Assembly (NCBI GenBank): GCA_035222895.1
Contig: JAVYIG010001050.1
Location: 331,638-395,637, forward strand
Direction: 5' to 3'
DNA: 64,000 bases
From: Strongylocentrotus droebachiensis
Lineage: Eukaryota; Echinodermata; Echinoidea; Camarodonta; Strongylocentrotidae
Below the pieces are notes generated by a model. It ran no database searches. It worked only from the letters and a program-made list of their open reading frames with translations, and was not told the DNA's origin. A program made the translations under genes and the position numbers. Positions 43,208-55,521 of the stretch are shown here, in pieces; positions within the stretch are counted from its first letter, which is position 1, and each line of letters begins with the position of its first letter.

Positions 43208-43413
43208 TATGAACATGACTGACAAAGAAAACGGACAAAATATACAGTTCCTCAGGTAGACAAAGTAACATCCCTTCACTGCTATTATGTAAAAATGTGT
43301 AGAACAGGTGTCACATGCATATTCACTTTTTACATAATAGCAGTGAAGGGATGTTCCTCTGTCTACCTGAGGAACGGTATATTTTGTCCGCTTTCTTTGT
43401 CCGTCATGTTCAT
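43208..43413. mobile_element. Fold-back MITE, ATGAACATGAC family (copy 1)
   Basis: Near-perfect inverted repeat: CTATGAACATGACTGACAAA at the left and its complement GTCCGTCATGTTCATAG at the right, with TTCCTCAGGTAGACAAAG and ACTGCTATTATGTAAAAA also paired. The loop is about 25 bp. Sister copy at 53690-53906. Confidence 0.85.
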
Positions 43414-44204
43414 AGCGCCTATCATTTTCATTTCATTCTGACATGTATATATATTTATATATTTTTTTTTTGCAGGATGACAGGTGTTGCCAGGAGTATC
43501 CAATCTTGTTCCAGAATGTAGATATTGCAGAGATGTACACCCTGGAGTATGCAGTCTACCATCTTCGTCCGTTTGGGATAGGTAACTACACGTGCCCATC
43601 ATCCATTCTTGGACTGAGGTGATGACGTCTGCGACCGATCAGTTTGGCGCAAAAACTCTCAAAAATATGCCAGGTGTCTGACCAGAAATAAAGGTGGGGG
43701 GGGGGGGGGGGGGGGGTGAGGGTCCGGTCATTTAACAAAAATAAACCCTTCTCTTTTGCCCTTGGATTTAATGCAAGATTAATATTGGTCCCCCTATCAG
43801 TACGCCATAGTGAAAGGGGAGGATGTGACTACCCCCCATAGAGCTATATGATAAGTCTTATTATATAGCTCTATGCTCCTCAGACGTTTGTTGTACTACA
43901 AAATTACATTCTTTAGCAAAACTATATTATAAAAAACAAACAATATACACTCTTTTCACACTTCAATTTTACTTTTCCGGTATCTTTAGTTTGCAGTCCG
44001 AAGGGTTGTAAATACTTATTAGGTAGTAGGCAGGGAAGGACTTTTTAAAAGAGCAAGCTGAATATTTATTTTTGTTTCACAGATCTATTTCTATAACTCT
44101 TAATCTTGTGATTAGTGTTAACTGTGCTTACGTGATGCCAACAGAATACATATTTTCTACAATATTTACTCGTACATTTAGAAGGATATTATGCGAGAGA
44201 TATC
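43414..44204. other. No gene; 21-base G run
   Basis: G run at 43696-43716. Segment 43476-43620 (frame with DVAEMYTLEYAVYHLRPF-like codons, preceded by TTTTTTTTGCAG) could be a decayed exon, but no family was recognised. Confidence 0.4.
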
Positions 44205-44615
44205 ATGCGAGGGAGCTTAGCGACCGTGCGAAAAGATCTATGTATTTGTATTAGTCTAAACGCTGCACTCTTGGGCCCTTTAGCCCTTCAGCCCTTCAGT
44301 GTCCCCCCCTCCCCGGATCGCCCCCCTGACTCGCACATTTCGCTTTCAATTGCAGAACGCTCTAGCTGTGTCCAAGGGAAGCGTGTCCAAGGGAATAGAT
44401 CCTCGGAAGGTGGGGCATCTCTCAAAAGACATGAGAAAATATATGTGGTGTGTGAAAAGCCAGGGAAGGACACAGACACAAAACCTCCATGGGTTCGATG
44501 TGACGTATGTGGACGTTGGCTCCACGTACATTTTGTTATGCTCAAAAAAGTATCCACACAAAAGGACTACATATGCCCTTTATGTGAAGCGACCTATCAG
44601 TAAACCTCCATTTTA
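44205..44615 (+). pseudogene. PHD-finger-like relic
   Basis: One frame ends with VCEKPGKD, WVRCDVCGRWLHVHFV, and YICPLCEATY. The spacing C..(WxxCDxCxxWxH)..C..C follows the C-terminal part of a PHD zinc finger, a histone-tail reader fold that also occurs in invertebrate transposon proteins. The upstream part of the frame is low-complexity and not recognisable, and there is no convincing ATG. It may be the last exon of a decayed transposon gene. Functional status unknown. Confidence 0.45.
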
Positions 44616-45317
44616 GGCCACAGTCCATGGGCCAGTACCCACATTTTCACATATCGGTCCCTTTCTGGATTGCCCCCCGTCCCCCCTAAGAAAAAATATT
44701 TTCAAATTGTTACATGCGTGCACAATATATATTGATGTGTCAACCTAATGGAGGTGGTGTTTTCATAATGATTATTGACCTCCTTTAAATTAACATATAT
44801 ATGAACAACTTTAGAAGACAACTGTTACAGTCCAACTAAGAGTGTAGGGCATGCTTGAAAGCATCTTCTAATCTGTCCTGACTATAATGTAAAATGTTGT
44901 TCAAATTCTGAATACTTTGTTGAAAAACTTGCTTGCTGGTAATAGTGTATGCATGTTAATATTTTTTTTACATGTCTAGTCCGGCTAATAATAGCACGTA
45001 ATGATGTTATTATTCGACACGTCATTCACATTATCCTATCGAAAAGCGTAACGATTTGCTTCAGTATCATAGAACAAATATAACAAATGACAAGTATGGT
45101 TTTCCTGAAAATTACATTACAATGTATATTCATCGTTATGGAAAATGTTGAATAGTATACAACAATGGGCAAATATTATTGTTTCCGGACCAATGATTTA
45201 AGTTAGAAGAACTTACATTTAATATTGAAGCTGATGCCGTTTGTATATACATGAACTTGAAATAATAAGTAGCCTTGGAAGTGTCACAATATATCATGTG
45301 TAAGTGAGCTTGAAGTT
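44616..45317. other. No gene seen
   Basis: CCACAGTCCATGGGCCAGTAC at the left resembles the outer edge of the 7.0/15.8 kb inverted arms. The rest is AT-rich with no ORF. Confidence 0.4.
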
Positions 45318-45318
45318 T

Positions 45319-45580
45319 AATGGGGCCTAAACAAAAAAGATGTTGTATTGCCCTTTGCGACCGACCCCAAAATCTTGAAATCTACAGCTGGCTTTTTAAA
45401 AAGGATTTTTTTTTTTTTTTTTTACCGTTTTTGGGGGGAAAATGTGTATTGAGGCCTTCAAAACTGAGAAATAAAAGCCCAAAGAGGGAGTTCTAAAAAA
45501 AAAAAAAAAAATTCCGACCGACCGATTCATGTTTTGGCACCTAAAGGGCAATACAACATTTTTTTTTTTTTTTAGGCCTT
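45319..45580. mobile_element. Fold-back element with A/T-run ends
   Basis: Left GGGGCCTAAACAAAAAAGAT and GTTGTATTGCCCTTT pair with right AAAGGGCAATACAAC and T-run-AGGCCTTA. Internal GACCGACC and CGACCGACCG phrases lie near each arm. No coding capacity. Confidence 0.6.
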
Positions 45581-45739
45581 ATGACAAGACTAACACCCAG
45601 AGTGTTGGCTTCTTTAAATCGTAGGCTATCGCACCACTGGCACGACACTACGATGCTTAGCCGATTTAGCTTAAAAACCATTGATATTCTGATTTTATTA
45701 ATCATATGAAATCATCTGTCAATTAGATTTTAGAAGTTT

Positions 45740-45960
45740 GAGTGTTCATTTCAAATGCTATAATTGCAAATATACCATTTTCATAGTGTAATCAAATTTA
45801 ATATATTTATATATCTTTATTATGTGCTATTATGGTACAACTTATTTTATTTACCTGTTACAAATAATTGTAATTGCCAAGAATGAGTAGTCAGACATTA
45901 TGACTTGCCCTACCTAACAACACGTAATTTGTACAATTTTAGTAAACCAGTGTATTGTTT
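45740..45960. repeat. CCTACCTAACAACA repeat copy
   Basis: Carries TGACTTGCCCTACCTAACAA near 45900 and the flanking TATTTACCTGTTACAAATAA phrase; one arm of the fold-back family of 16.7 kb. Confidence 0.55.
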
Positions 45961-47735
45961 GTTATGTTTGATGTATCAATTATGTTACTACAATCACTTA
46001 CTTTAGTTTAGCCGGGTCTTTTGCGGTTTCCTATGGTTTGATGGACCAGTACTACATGTACCTATATCTAACAGTCACATTTTACAACTATTTTATTAAA
46101 AATATTCTACCATTTGTATGTTTTGTTTATTTATCAACTGAAATTTCAAATTTACTCAAATATCTTTCGAGTGGATACTGGATGTATATATTTTTTGGAA
46201 ATTAGTAAAGTTATAGATATCATGGGGGAATATACAATTCGATATAATAAAATGAAAAATACTATTCATTGTGAAGTGTCTTGATGTCTGTGTCCACCCG
46301 TGCTCCCGACATTTCTTGTGACCCTTTTCTTCCTTGTCAAAAGTTATATCAATAATTTCAAGCTATTTATAATTCTTGTAAATCTTTTTTTGTTTATATT
46401 TCTCATAATTTGTATTTATTTATTTTTCTTCAAAATTTATTTCCACGTCAAGATAAAATTTTTTTTTAAATTTTTTTATACAATATAATTTGAAGTGGGA
46501 GGATCATGAAAAAGCACAGAAATGGCTCGTTAAAATTAATCCTCACAAAATATACAAAATAACCACACATTTGGTACATAATTTACATCGAAAATCAAGA
46601 TTACTAGCAATACCATAAAAAGAAAAGAAAGGGAGATAAAGAAGAGGAAATCTATCGGCATTACAAAAAAATTCTTCGATGTAAATCTATATCATCAATC
46701 TTCCAGGCAAATTTCATTTTTTTTAAACACGAAAATGCAAAACAAATACCTGGAATATTTTCACTAATTGAGTCCTTTTTGTTAGGGGGGGGGGGGAGGG
46801 TGGTTGATGCACTAATATTAGTATAGACGGCAGCAAATCACCTAAAAATAAGAATGGATTTAGCTATGACAAACAACCTCTTCAAAATACATCAAACTCT
46901 TATACATTTATTAATTTACATTATGTGCACACGTGTTATATAATTATGTTCAGAATCACATTCACCAACTTCTTTTGTTTTGTTTTTCCAATCCACCATT
47001 GTGTCAACCCTCAAGTACGTCCTTTCAACACCTTATATCGCTCACACAAAGCCCGGGCACAAAGCGAGTTGAAATAGTTTTAGTTCAGTTTAGCCAAAGA
47101 GATATTGCTGGTATCCCTTTGGTTTAGCACAATCCGCAAACGTTTACAGTGTTCATTTTAACATCAACGTGGCAGAGGAAACCATGAGGTGGCGCTATTC
47201 AGATTCAGTTAACACACAGTAAACAATAGTTTGTCGCGTCGAATCCTTCATATTCACAGATGACATTGCTGACATTGTGCTGAAAATAACATTTTCTAAT
47301 TTTACAGTTCCGCCCTATAAAGTGGCGTATCCAGGAATGGTTAAACATAGGGGGTGGGCACCTTCAGAACGTACACACAAACAAACGAATCCTTCCCTGC
47401 AATGAGGCATATGGTGTCCAGACAAGCGGATCGAAGGAGAATAAAGACAAAAGTAGGGGAGAATCTTTTGATCTAAAATCAGTTCATCTCTTCGTAAAAC
47501 TCCTCAATTTGTTGAGAGAAGAATTTTATAAATCACAGATACAGAACTCGTGTCGAGGACGTTATGGACAAAAATACTTGTTTAAACCGAGCCTCGCGCA
47601 GCCCAAATAAATAGAGTTTAGCCTCTTTTCTATATATGCCCGAAGCCCTGTCAATGACCCTTACAATGGCTGAGCCACAGGGCATTGCACTATAAGAACA
47701 CGTATACCAAATCGACTACTATGTCAGAGTAATAC
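45961..47735. other. No gene seen
   Basis: AT-rich, with short G runs near 46785. Frames at 46300 and 46933 lack domains. Nothing supported. Confidence 0.4.
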
Positions 47736-47885
47736 AAAATAAAAGAGAGAGAGAGATAGGGAGAGGGGAAAGAGAGAGAGGTGGGAAGGGAGGGAGAGAG
47801 AGAGGTGGGAAGGGAGGGAGAGAGAGAGAGTGAGAGAGAGATAGAGATTGAGAAAGAGAGGGAATATAAAGAAGAAAAAGAAGAA
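47736..47885. repeat. GA-rich low-complexity tract
   Basis: Imperfect (AGAG)n and GGGAGGGAGAGA repeats. Minus-strand frames are Ser/Leu/Pro repeats and are not genes. Confidence 0.85.
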
Positions 47886-48838
47886 CTTGTGAAGAAGATG
47901 GCATGACCCCCTTTGGTTACACCCCCCATCGCTCCGTCATATTTCTGTCACTTGTGTAAGAACAATGCCCCCCCCCCCACCCCTCTCCCAAACCGTCTCA
48001 ATGCTAAGCCAATGCCCTCAGACACCACTTCCTATAGTTTCCGTTTCTAAAGTTTCGGGTGAATTGTTGTTCATGTCCATCATCACTGTGATTACACACA
48101 AGTCCAACGATTCCCCAAACTATAGTAACCACCCCCCCCCCCCGAAAAAAAGAGAAATGGTCAAAGGTACCGTAGTAGGAGAGGATCGAGGAGAAGGAAG
48201 AGGACGAGGGGTGAGAGGAGTAAAAGAAGGGTGGATAGAATGAGGAGGAGCGGAGATAAAAGAAACATAACACAGAACAGCAGTGTTAAAATAGAGTTTG
48301 TTGAAATTCACTCTTGGAAGTTTAGCTGAAAGTAACCAGCTGTGACACCGTGTAATTGAAAATCAGAGGGGTGCGGGCGTAGGGGGGGGGGGCAAGGAGC
48401 TAGGCAGGAATACAGAATGTTTTGGCGCAGAACGAAAATCATGAAAATCTTAACTTAGGATTAACTTTAGGCAGGAGGAAAAAATACATATTGACAATGG
48501 GAGTGGGCCGAGGCTTCCCAACGGATGGGCGGCGGCAGGGGGAGGGGATGATGACCCCTTATATCCCCTCCTTAATTTAAGCCGATGAATTGGACGCTGA
48601 TAATCATGCCTCTATAACCGACGTCCATGATTAGCACATAATTATTCGTAAAATTCCATATCATTATGATTTAATACGGTGCGGAGCCTCGATAACCCTA
48701 ACAATTTACCAATTAAGGACGTCTTGACTGCCCTGCGCTAGTAATTCCATGATATTGCACTTGGTTCGACAACTTTTAAAACCCTTTAAAGGGTTGGGAG
48801 CCCAAAATCCGCCAACAATTTGATGGCAAAATTTCCCT
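47886..48838. other. No gene; C and G runs
   Basis: C runs at about 47969-47978 and 48131-48142, a G run at about 48381-48391. No coding evidence. Confidence 0.45.
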
Positions 48839-49072
48839 AAATTGTGTCATAATGTGAAAGAGAATGTCATTTAAGACACACTTCTGCAAAGATCCCCCCA
48901 AATGTGTTTGAAGACGAATATTGATAACAGAATACATAATTTGAGTTTTCTGTTGTACGCTGAAAACCTAAATTTTGTATTCTTTCATCAATATTTTAAA
49001 CACATTAGTTTTTAAAATCCTTTGCTGAAATGTGTCTTAAATGACATCCTATTTCACATTATGATACAATAA
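48839..49072. mobile_element. Fold-back element, about 234 bp
   Basis: ATTGTGTCATAATGTGAAAG and ATGTCATTTAAGACACA at the left pair with TGTGTCTTAAATGACAT and TTTCACATTATGATACAAT at the right. Inner ATATTGAT/ATCAATAT also pair. No ORF. Confidence 0.7.
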
Positions 49073-49844
49073 TTTTTAAGTGAACTTCTGGCATCTAATT
49101 TTGGGGTTCGGAACACTGTCTTTAGAGGGGCTTTAAACTCAGAGAACAGGGGGTTAGATAAACCACCATGACCGCTGCACATGACACATTCTGAGTCAAT
49201 TATCATATAGTTAGCAAACCAGGCGAATCTAATCGTAATTCCCAAGCACACATTACGGATTTTCTCCCTTCTACTTTTCCCTCGCCTATTTTTGTGAATT
49301 AAAAAACGTCATATCCAAACCGGCGACCAATATCTCGTCCGTAATTTTCTGCTCCCTTGAGGGTTCTGTTTTCACTGACGCGTTTGGGAGCCAGCATCCT
49401 AAGGGAACCGGGGATGTCACTTTCAATTGCTCTGATATCCGGTGTGGCTTTTCCTGCCTTAATAGAGTCTGGACAACATTGTGTAGGCCTATTTTGTTCC
49501 GACAATCTTCCAGCTCAGTAACCGGGCAATGCACCATATTGGAGATATGGTGTTATGCATGCAGACAGTCGTGTCTACTAGATAACTTGTTATCTGTCCA
49601 TCGGAACTAGATCTGGAAACTATCATTTTCTCTCATAACTGCTTGCTCTGGCTATTCTTCTGCTTTATAACCGTTATCTATCATGCAAGTCATGAGTATT
49701 CAGTGCTAGTGGGACATACGGGGATCGTAAACGTGTAGCGTCCTATATGCTCGATCGTCTGATTTTTTATCATCGACTTGGATGCATCAGATGAGTGTTA
49801 TACATCTCAGTCTCTGCATATATTAATCTCAACGGCCTTAAAAG
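49073..49844. other. Upstream region of the fibrinogen-domain gene
   Basis: No repeat or ORF is convincing. It should hold the promoter: no clear TATA box, but GATA-type motifs occur (see 49580-49595, and GTTATCTATC near 49673). The transcription start cannot be placed. Confidence 0.35.
49580..49595. promoter_or_regulatory. Palindromic GATA site
   Basis: AGATAACTTGTTATCT has two inverted AGATAAC half-sites separated by TT, 250 bp upstream of the start codon. Such paired GATA motifs can be bound by GATA factors, which drive gut and immune-cell genes in animals. Role here is inferred from position only. Confidence 0.35.
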
Positions 49845-50367
49845 ATGGAAAAGAGAATCGTAACCGTGATCGTTCTTTTAAGCGCGATTCTATGTGGTGC
49901 GCAGAACGAGGAGGCGACAGGGGAAGCCACGGAGACGTCGGCCATCAGGGCAACGGTGGACACTGATGGCAACGACACCATTAATATCACCGCGGATGAA
50001 ATAGACGTTGACCAGGAAGACAGTGTCATCGACAACCAAGAGAGGTTTGTCTGTAGACCCCACATCACGATCCAGACGCCTCCTGTACCAGCACCAATAT
50101 CAAGAGCAGGACAATGTGACTGCAATTGCAACAGCAGTAGCAGTGGGGACGCTGTGAACGCACAGGAGGAGAAGCAGTCGGAGAGCCTGGCCAGGCAGCT
50201 GCGGGAGCTTGTCCAGGAGTGTCGGTCAGGGGGAGGTGGAGCAGGAGGTTTGGACGGAGGATGGAGGCGTGCTGGAACGCAAGATGAAACCAGGCGTTTG
50301 GCTGAAGCAGTGGTTGACCTTGCCACCGTTCTCAAGAACTTCCAGACACCAGGGGTTCCTGTGCCAG
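49845..50367 (+). CDS. Secreted fibrinogen-related protein, exon 1 (residues 1-174)
   Basis: The ATG at 49845 has a strong context (A at -3, G at +4) and opens a signal peptide: a short basic MEKR, a hydrophobic core VIVLLSAIL, and likely cleavage near CGAQ (17-20). The mature N-terminus is acidic and Thr-rich with sequons at N43 and N47, then a Cys cluster QCDCNCN (about 92-97) that could link subunits. Two helical stretches follow, ESLARQLRELVQEC and RRLAEAVVDLATVLKNF, split by a Gly-rich hinge. Such stalks oligomerise in ficolin-, FREP- and angiopoietin-like proteins. The exon ends GTGCCAG|GTATTC, phase 1. It is spliced to 55522 across a 5.15-kb intron. The whole protein would be 394 residues. 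Role: most likely extracellular recognition of sugars or acetyl groups. Confidence 0.85.
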
Positions 50368-51332
50368 GTATTCACTCTTTACTAGTATGCCAATGCTCTA
50401 TTCATTTATATAATGTCTCGTGAATAACTTGAGGAGTGGGCCTAGGGTTAAACCAAGAAGTTACTAGTAACTTCTTGGTTTAACAAAAGTTTTTGCTAAA
50501 CAGCGAACAACGATGCTTTAGGGTTATCCTTAGTGGGATTATTATCATAACACTTTTGATTGGCGAAAAAATAACCCTTTCAGCCCGATTGCTTTTGCAA
50601 TTATTATTATTTTTTATTGGGGGGGGGGGGGGGGGGGGCGGGGAGGGGTGGTGGGGAGGAACAACCAAAGAACAAATTGCAAGAGTTTAACAAAAAAAAT
50701 CATGGTTTATGTGTGTGTACGGGGGTCAACGTGCTTTTTCCATTTTGCATCAAGTTAATTGCATTTTGTACTGTCATATAGCGCTAAATGGACGGTTGGT
50801 TTTGCAGAACTATTTGTTATGATGGCAAACAATTACAAAGCTTAAGCGCTTATAAACATCAGGCTTTACAGAGTCCAAGGCTTTATACAAATGTTATTTC
50901 GTCCTTCCCGCGCCGACCTTCATTATATTTATCTGATATACTATTCGCTTAAAAAAAAAAAAAGTTGTTATCTTAATCGTATATAACCTAAATGTATTCC
51001 AACATCATTGTTATGAAAGGAGATCCATCAATCAACATGCACGGCACGAATTTACTTGGATCTAAACTAGCAGGTAAAAGCGCTATATAAGAACTAGCTA
51101 TTATTATTACTATTAAACAATATTAGAAATGGGCTTTTCAACCACAAGAATATTATTTCAAGCTTTTAATGTCAAACCGTTATTTTTACATTTAGTTAAT
51201 TCATAATATTTTCACACCACGTACATAATCAAGCGAAGGGTTTATCATGATCATGAGAATAAAAACTGGGGCGTATCCGAGATTGTAAGAAGAGCGAGAT
51301 GGAGGGGTAAATGGGTTATGCAGACTTGTAAG

Positions 51333-51406
51333 AGAGAAAGAGAAAGAGAGAGAGAGAGAGATAGAGAGAGAGAGAAAGAAAGAGAGAGAGAGAGAATGCG
51401 AGAGAG

Positions 51407-51437
<31 letters not shown>
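51333..51437. repeat. GA-rich microsatellite
   Basis: Imperfect (GA)n with AAAG variants. The 99-codon minus-strand frame across it is Ser/Leu repeats, not a gene. Confidence 0.85.
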
Positions 51438-51734
51438 ATCAGGGGGTAGGCGTGGGGCTAAATCCCTAAATGCTTCATAATAAAAACAAACAATATTCAT
51501 TCAACCATAAGGGTCCCTCTTTCATGATATTAACACACAGGTGAAGGCGATTGATCCAATGAATCAAACATAAGCTATACATCCAGGATTGATTTTAAAA
51601 AGTTTGGCGTCCGAGTCCCCCTCACCCATTACGCTTATCCCCTTACGATACAGTCTACTACTAAAAGTATAACTGCAGTTTTATTTGTTGTTGTTGATGA
51701 TGTAACCTGTCTTGCTATTATATTTTTTATTGAT

Positions 51735-51890
51735 GTTCTTACTTCTTCTTCCTCTCCTTCCTTTTCTTCTTCTTCATCGTTTTTGTGGTTGTTGTTGCTG
51801 TTGTTCTGGTTCTTCCTGCTCCTCCTCTTCTACTTCTTCTCTTTCTTCGTCTTCTTCTTTCCTTTTCCTTTTGCTTTCTTTAATCCGAGG
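51735..51890 (+). repeat. CTT/TTC-rich low-complexity tract
   Basis: Pyrimidine-rich, giving Ser/Leu/Cys-rich frames. Not coding. Confidence 0.75.
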
Positions 51891-53689
51891 TTTCCTTTCT
51901 TTGCTCCACTTTTCACTGAACATCGATCAAACTTTATGATGTAAACTTTACAAAGGCCTAATCATGTACAAGCTCTGCTTTTAATTTAGGGTCCTCAAAT
52001 GTTATATTTATATTTGTTATCTATGCTTTTCTTATCTATGCTGTGTAAAACTCTTTACTTATATTTACCATATGTACGATACATTTACTTCTATATTCTA
52101 TTTACCATACGTTATTCTTCTTTAATGTGATCCACCGTGTTGATTGTTTTGATACTCTTCATCTTGTATGAATCTAAATTTCTTTTGATGTAAAGGTGAA
52201 ACAAACTCCAAACTTCTAAACTGAGATAATCGTGATAGTGATTGTTGATTTTCGGACACTCATTTCCCTATGTGGAGGAAGTTATTACGCTTGTGGTACA
52301 GATTAGTGGTTCAGAAATTCATCCCATGCTCTATCATATTGATCCACAGACGAAATGACATGCAAAGATCGGATACTGTACTCAGTGGCGTAGTGGGGGT
52401 CCAGTCCATAGTGGTGGTGGTGGTGGTGGTGGAGGGGGGGGGGGGGGGGGGGGTCGCGGTACTAATTTGACTAGAACTTAGCTTAGCAGTGCGAAAGCAA
52501 GGGATAAGAGTAACTAAATGGGAAAGGGTTTGTAAGAGAGTGTATTCTCCAAATATAAGGAAATTATTTTCATCTCCTCAAGGCTTTCCTTTTACCATTT
52601 CATTTTATCGTCCGTTGTTTCCTCTTCCGGTAGGGGATGTTCCTTTCCTGTCTGGACTATGTGTATTAGTCAGAGGTTAAAGTGACTCGGTAACATTGTT
52701 GAAGGTTGACAAAAACTGTGTAATTTTTGTATGAAATGTTACTTATTATAATTATATTCCTTCTACTGTACTTACCTTCTGACAGGCAAAAGATCCTGAG
52801 AAATATCTCAAACCACAACGATATTTATGGTTTTCTTTGAAGGCGTCACTGCGCAATACCCTCTAACAGTGATTAACCTACAGTAAATTCTCCCAACCAT
52901 TTTTGAATTTTCCCAACCGTTTTTCCTTGAAAATAAGACATAAGACGGGCTTTAAAAAATCTTTCAACACTTAAATGTCTGGAATGGTATAAAGAGCCAA
53001 TTCATTGCTTTGTGACTATTTACATTCATGTAGTTGAATTGTACTCATATAGTTGGGAGAATTAAGGAATCGATCGGATCAGTTTTCCCCAATTTTTATC
53101 ATTAATAGTGGTCCATTTTCATTCAAACTTTCAGATTATCTTTAATTGTACATCTAGCGTTGAAGTCACCACCAATTTCTCTCATCTGAACGATGTTACA
53201 AAGTCCCTTTAACGTTTTGAACATTGTATTACATTTAAAGTAATTTTACAGCAAAGAGTACAAGACAACATAAAAACTAAAATGTAGACGGCCTTGCTGC
53301 CCGAAAATGTGTTGGGGGATGCCAGAATATTTGCAATTTAAAAATGTATATAACGGGGGATATATACAGCCCCTCGTCTAGCACGATTTTGCTTATTACG
53401 CTACACATCTTCATATCAGAGCTACAATTTTGAAGCTGACTGTCAAACACAGGGTGGTTGAACTATCATATAGATATGACGTCATGCTGAGTAACAAATC
53501 GGATAAATGCAACTCCAACAGAGAACTTGAGAAGGTAATATAACTGTAACAATGGCGAAATCGAAAGAGACTTTACTTTGTGGTAAATAAAAGGTTAGAG
53601 GTGATATTCAGACTGAGAGGTGGTGGTCCTTCCCCTTCGATGTGATTATTGAGCTCAAGCAAAAACAACAAGTAATACTCAAATCACTA

Positions 53690-53906
53690 TGAATATGACG
53701 GACAAAGAAAGAGGACAAATTATACAGTTCCTCAGGTAGACAAAGGAACATCGCTTCACTGCTATTATGTGAAAATATGTAGAACAGGTGAATATGCATG
53801 TGGCACCTGTTCTACACATTTTTACATAATAGCAGTAAAGGGATGTTCCTTTGTCTACCCGAGGAACTGTATACTTTGTCCTCTTTCTTTGTCCGTCATA
53901 TTCTTA
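53690..53906. mobile_element. Fold-back MITE, ATGAACATGAC family (copy 2)
   Basis: ATGAATATGACGGACAAAGA pairs with TCTTTGTCCGTCATATTC, and the arms keep pairing inward to CAGAACAGGTG/CACCTGTTCTA. The whole 217 bp is almost one hairpin. It shares about 90% of its arms by eye with 43208-43413. Confidence 0.85.
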
Positions 53907-54438
53907 AAATGTTATAGCAACTCTTTGCGACACGATTAGAATGTACGCTGTTTTGGATACGTATGAGCAGGTGGTAGGGCGTGGTGATTTGAAAGAATTA
54001 TTTACGAATCAACTCTTTTAACTCCATGTCGATTTAATTTGTTATGTAGCAAATTAAACTAAAGCCCCTGAAATGATACAGATTTGATAACGCCCCAAAC
54101 TTTACCACCCGCTTTCTTTTATGTTATAATTGATAAATAGTACGAGACCAACAATTTGAAGCTGCAAATATTTTTCTGTTTAGTTTTCTTTCAACTTACT
54201 GCTACCAAGACGTGGTCTTTCTACTTAACGTTATTCTACAGACATACAATTTTCTCTTGTATATTGGCTAATGAATATCTAGGAGGTCAAATAACTGAAG
54301 CTCTCTTTTATTATCATGAAACATCTTTACACGTCGTTGATCTAGAAATATAAATCAAGCGGAAATAATAATGGAAATCCGCTGGTGCTTCAGGGGTCAG
54401 TGATGTTATTGGTGTAGCTTTGGAGACCTTTCAGGCTC

Positions 54439-54576
54439 GGGCCCTGTTTCACAAAACCTGTTATCAATAACTGTTATAAGCTACTGAAATTCTTACATTT
54501 AATTGGTTTATATGAGTAACTTTGTCATAGATCTGTGACAGTTGTTATAGATAAAAAGTTGTATGAAACAGGGCCC
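54439..54576. mobile_element. Fold-back MITE, GGGCCCTGTTTCATAAAACTT family (copy 2)
   Basis: Ends GGGCCCTGTTTCACAAAAC and GTATGAAACAGGGCCC are inverted. Internal TTATCAATAAC and GTTATAGATAAAAAG match the other copies. Lies in intron 1. Confidence 0.8.
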
Positions 54577-55229
54577 TTGTCAAAGTGAGTTACGCTTACA
54601 CAGGCACACACTAAGAAGGTATACATAATACAGTGGTATAACTGGTATAGCAGTTCATTCACTTGGCATTCAATCCAAAGGATGGGGGTCCGGAAGCCCT
54701 TACTACATCTGTATTTGATTCGCATATGCAGGGGTGTATTTGTATTGATTTTATTGTGTATTTTGTATTTCATTTAGTGATACCCAAACCCGGACAAATT
54801 TAAAGGAAGCCTCACCCCAAAGAATGTTAAGGTATTCTGACAAGTGAGATGTATTCCTGCCGTTCGATGTACAATATTCCTTACGAAATTGGACAAGATA
54901 CATACAAATATTCTTTGCATGATGTAATGCCTTTTAGCATGACATGGGCGAAGCGATTTTTCTTGAAAATGTGACGTACCAGACGAAGGTATATACATGT
55001 ATCATGCATCAAGCTTTAGTTGGAAAGGCTTTCCTAATTCAGTAACAAAACCTTTAGTTTTCGAAGAGGGAAAATCAGAGATGAGAAGATAGAAGTTATA
55101 TTTGGTGAAAAATACATAAATAAACAGTTGTAACTCATTCATTCAAAATAGTAAAATAAAGCTGTTGACAAATCTTCACCCTAGAAGAGCATCAACTTTA
55201 TTGTGCAATTTGCAGCTTGGAAATTGGCA

Positions 55230-55430
55230 ATTTTCTTAATGTAATCATATTTACTGCACAAATCTTTGTAAAGTGCCTCGTTACAAATTATTTCATTCAC
55301 CTGTTATGAATAATTGTATTCCGATAGTCAGAATACGAATTGCATACATTACGTGTCGTTAGGTAGGACAACCCATGTTTGCCCTACCTAGCAACAATTA
55401 ATGTATACAGTTCATAAAACCTCGAACACG
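55230..55430. repeat. CTAGGTAGG fold-back repeat near exon 2
   Basis: TGCCTCGTTACAAATTATTTC, GTGTCGTTAGGTAGGACAA and GCCCTACCTAGCAACAATTA match the family at 16.7-17.2 kb. It ends about 90 bp before the exon 2 acceptor. Confidence 0.7.
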
Positions 55431-55521
55431 GTGTTCAATGTACATCATTTTGACTGTAGAATAATAATAAAAGGTAATCACCGAACAAAACATTTTGTTC
55501 TCTTCTATATTTTCTTTGCAG

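Larger units (their letters stand above)
50368..55521 (+). other. Intron 1 of the fibrinogen-related gene
   Basis: Starts GTATTC and ends TTTCTTTGCAG. It holds a 20-base G run (50619-50638), GA-rich (51333-51437) and CTT-rich (51735-51890) tracts, another 20-base G run (52434-52453), MITEs at 53690 and 54439, and a fold-back repeat at 55230-55430. The small frames within are not exons that I can support. Confidence 0.8.

Noticed and set aside
45319-45580. Processed pseudogene poly(A) tails at the A and T runs
   Set aside because: The runs are arms of a fold-back element with matching internal sequence, not a one-sided tail.
47690-47929. Ser/Leu/Pro-rich frame on the minus strand
   Set aside because: GA-rich low-complexity DNA, no ATG context or domain.
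49838-50335. 165-codon minus-strand frame opposite exon 1
   Set aside because: Antisense shadow of the fibrinogen-related exon 1, which has a signal peptide and correct splice phase.
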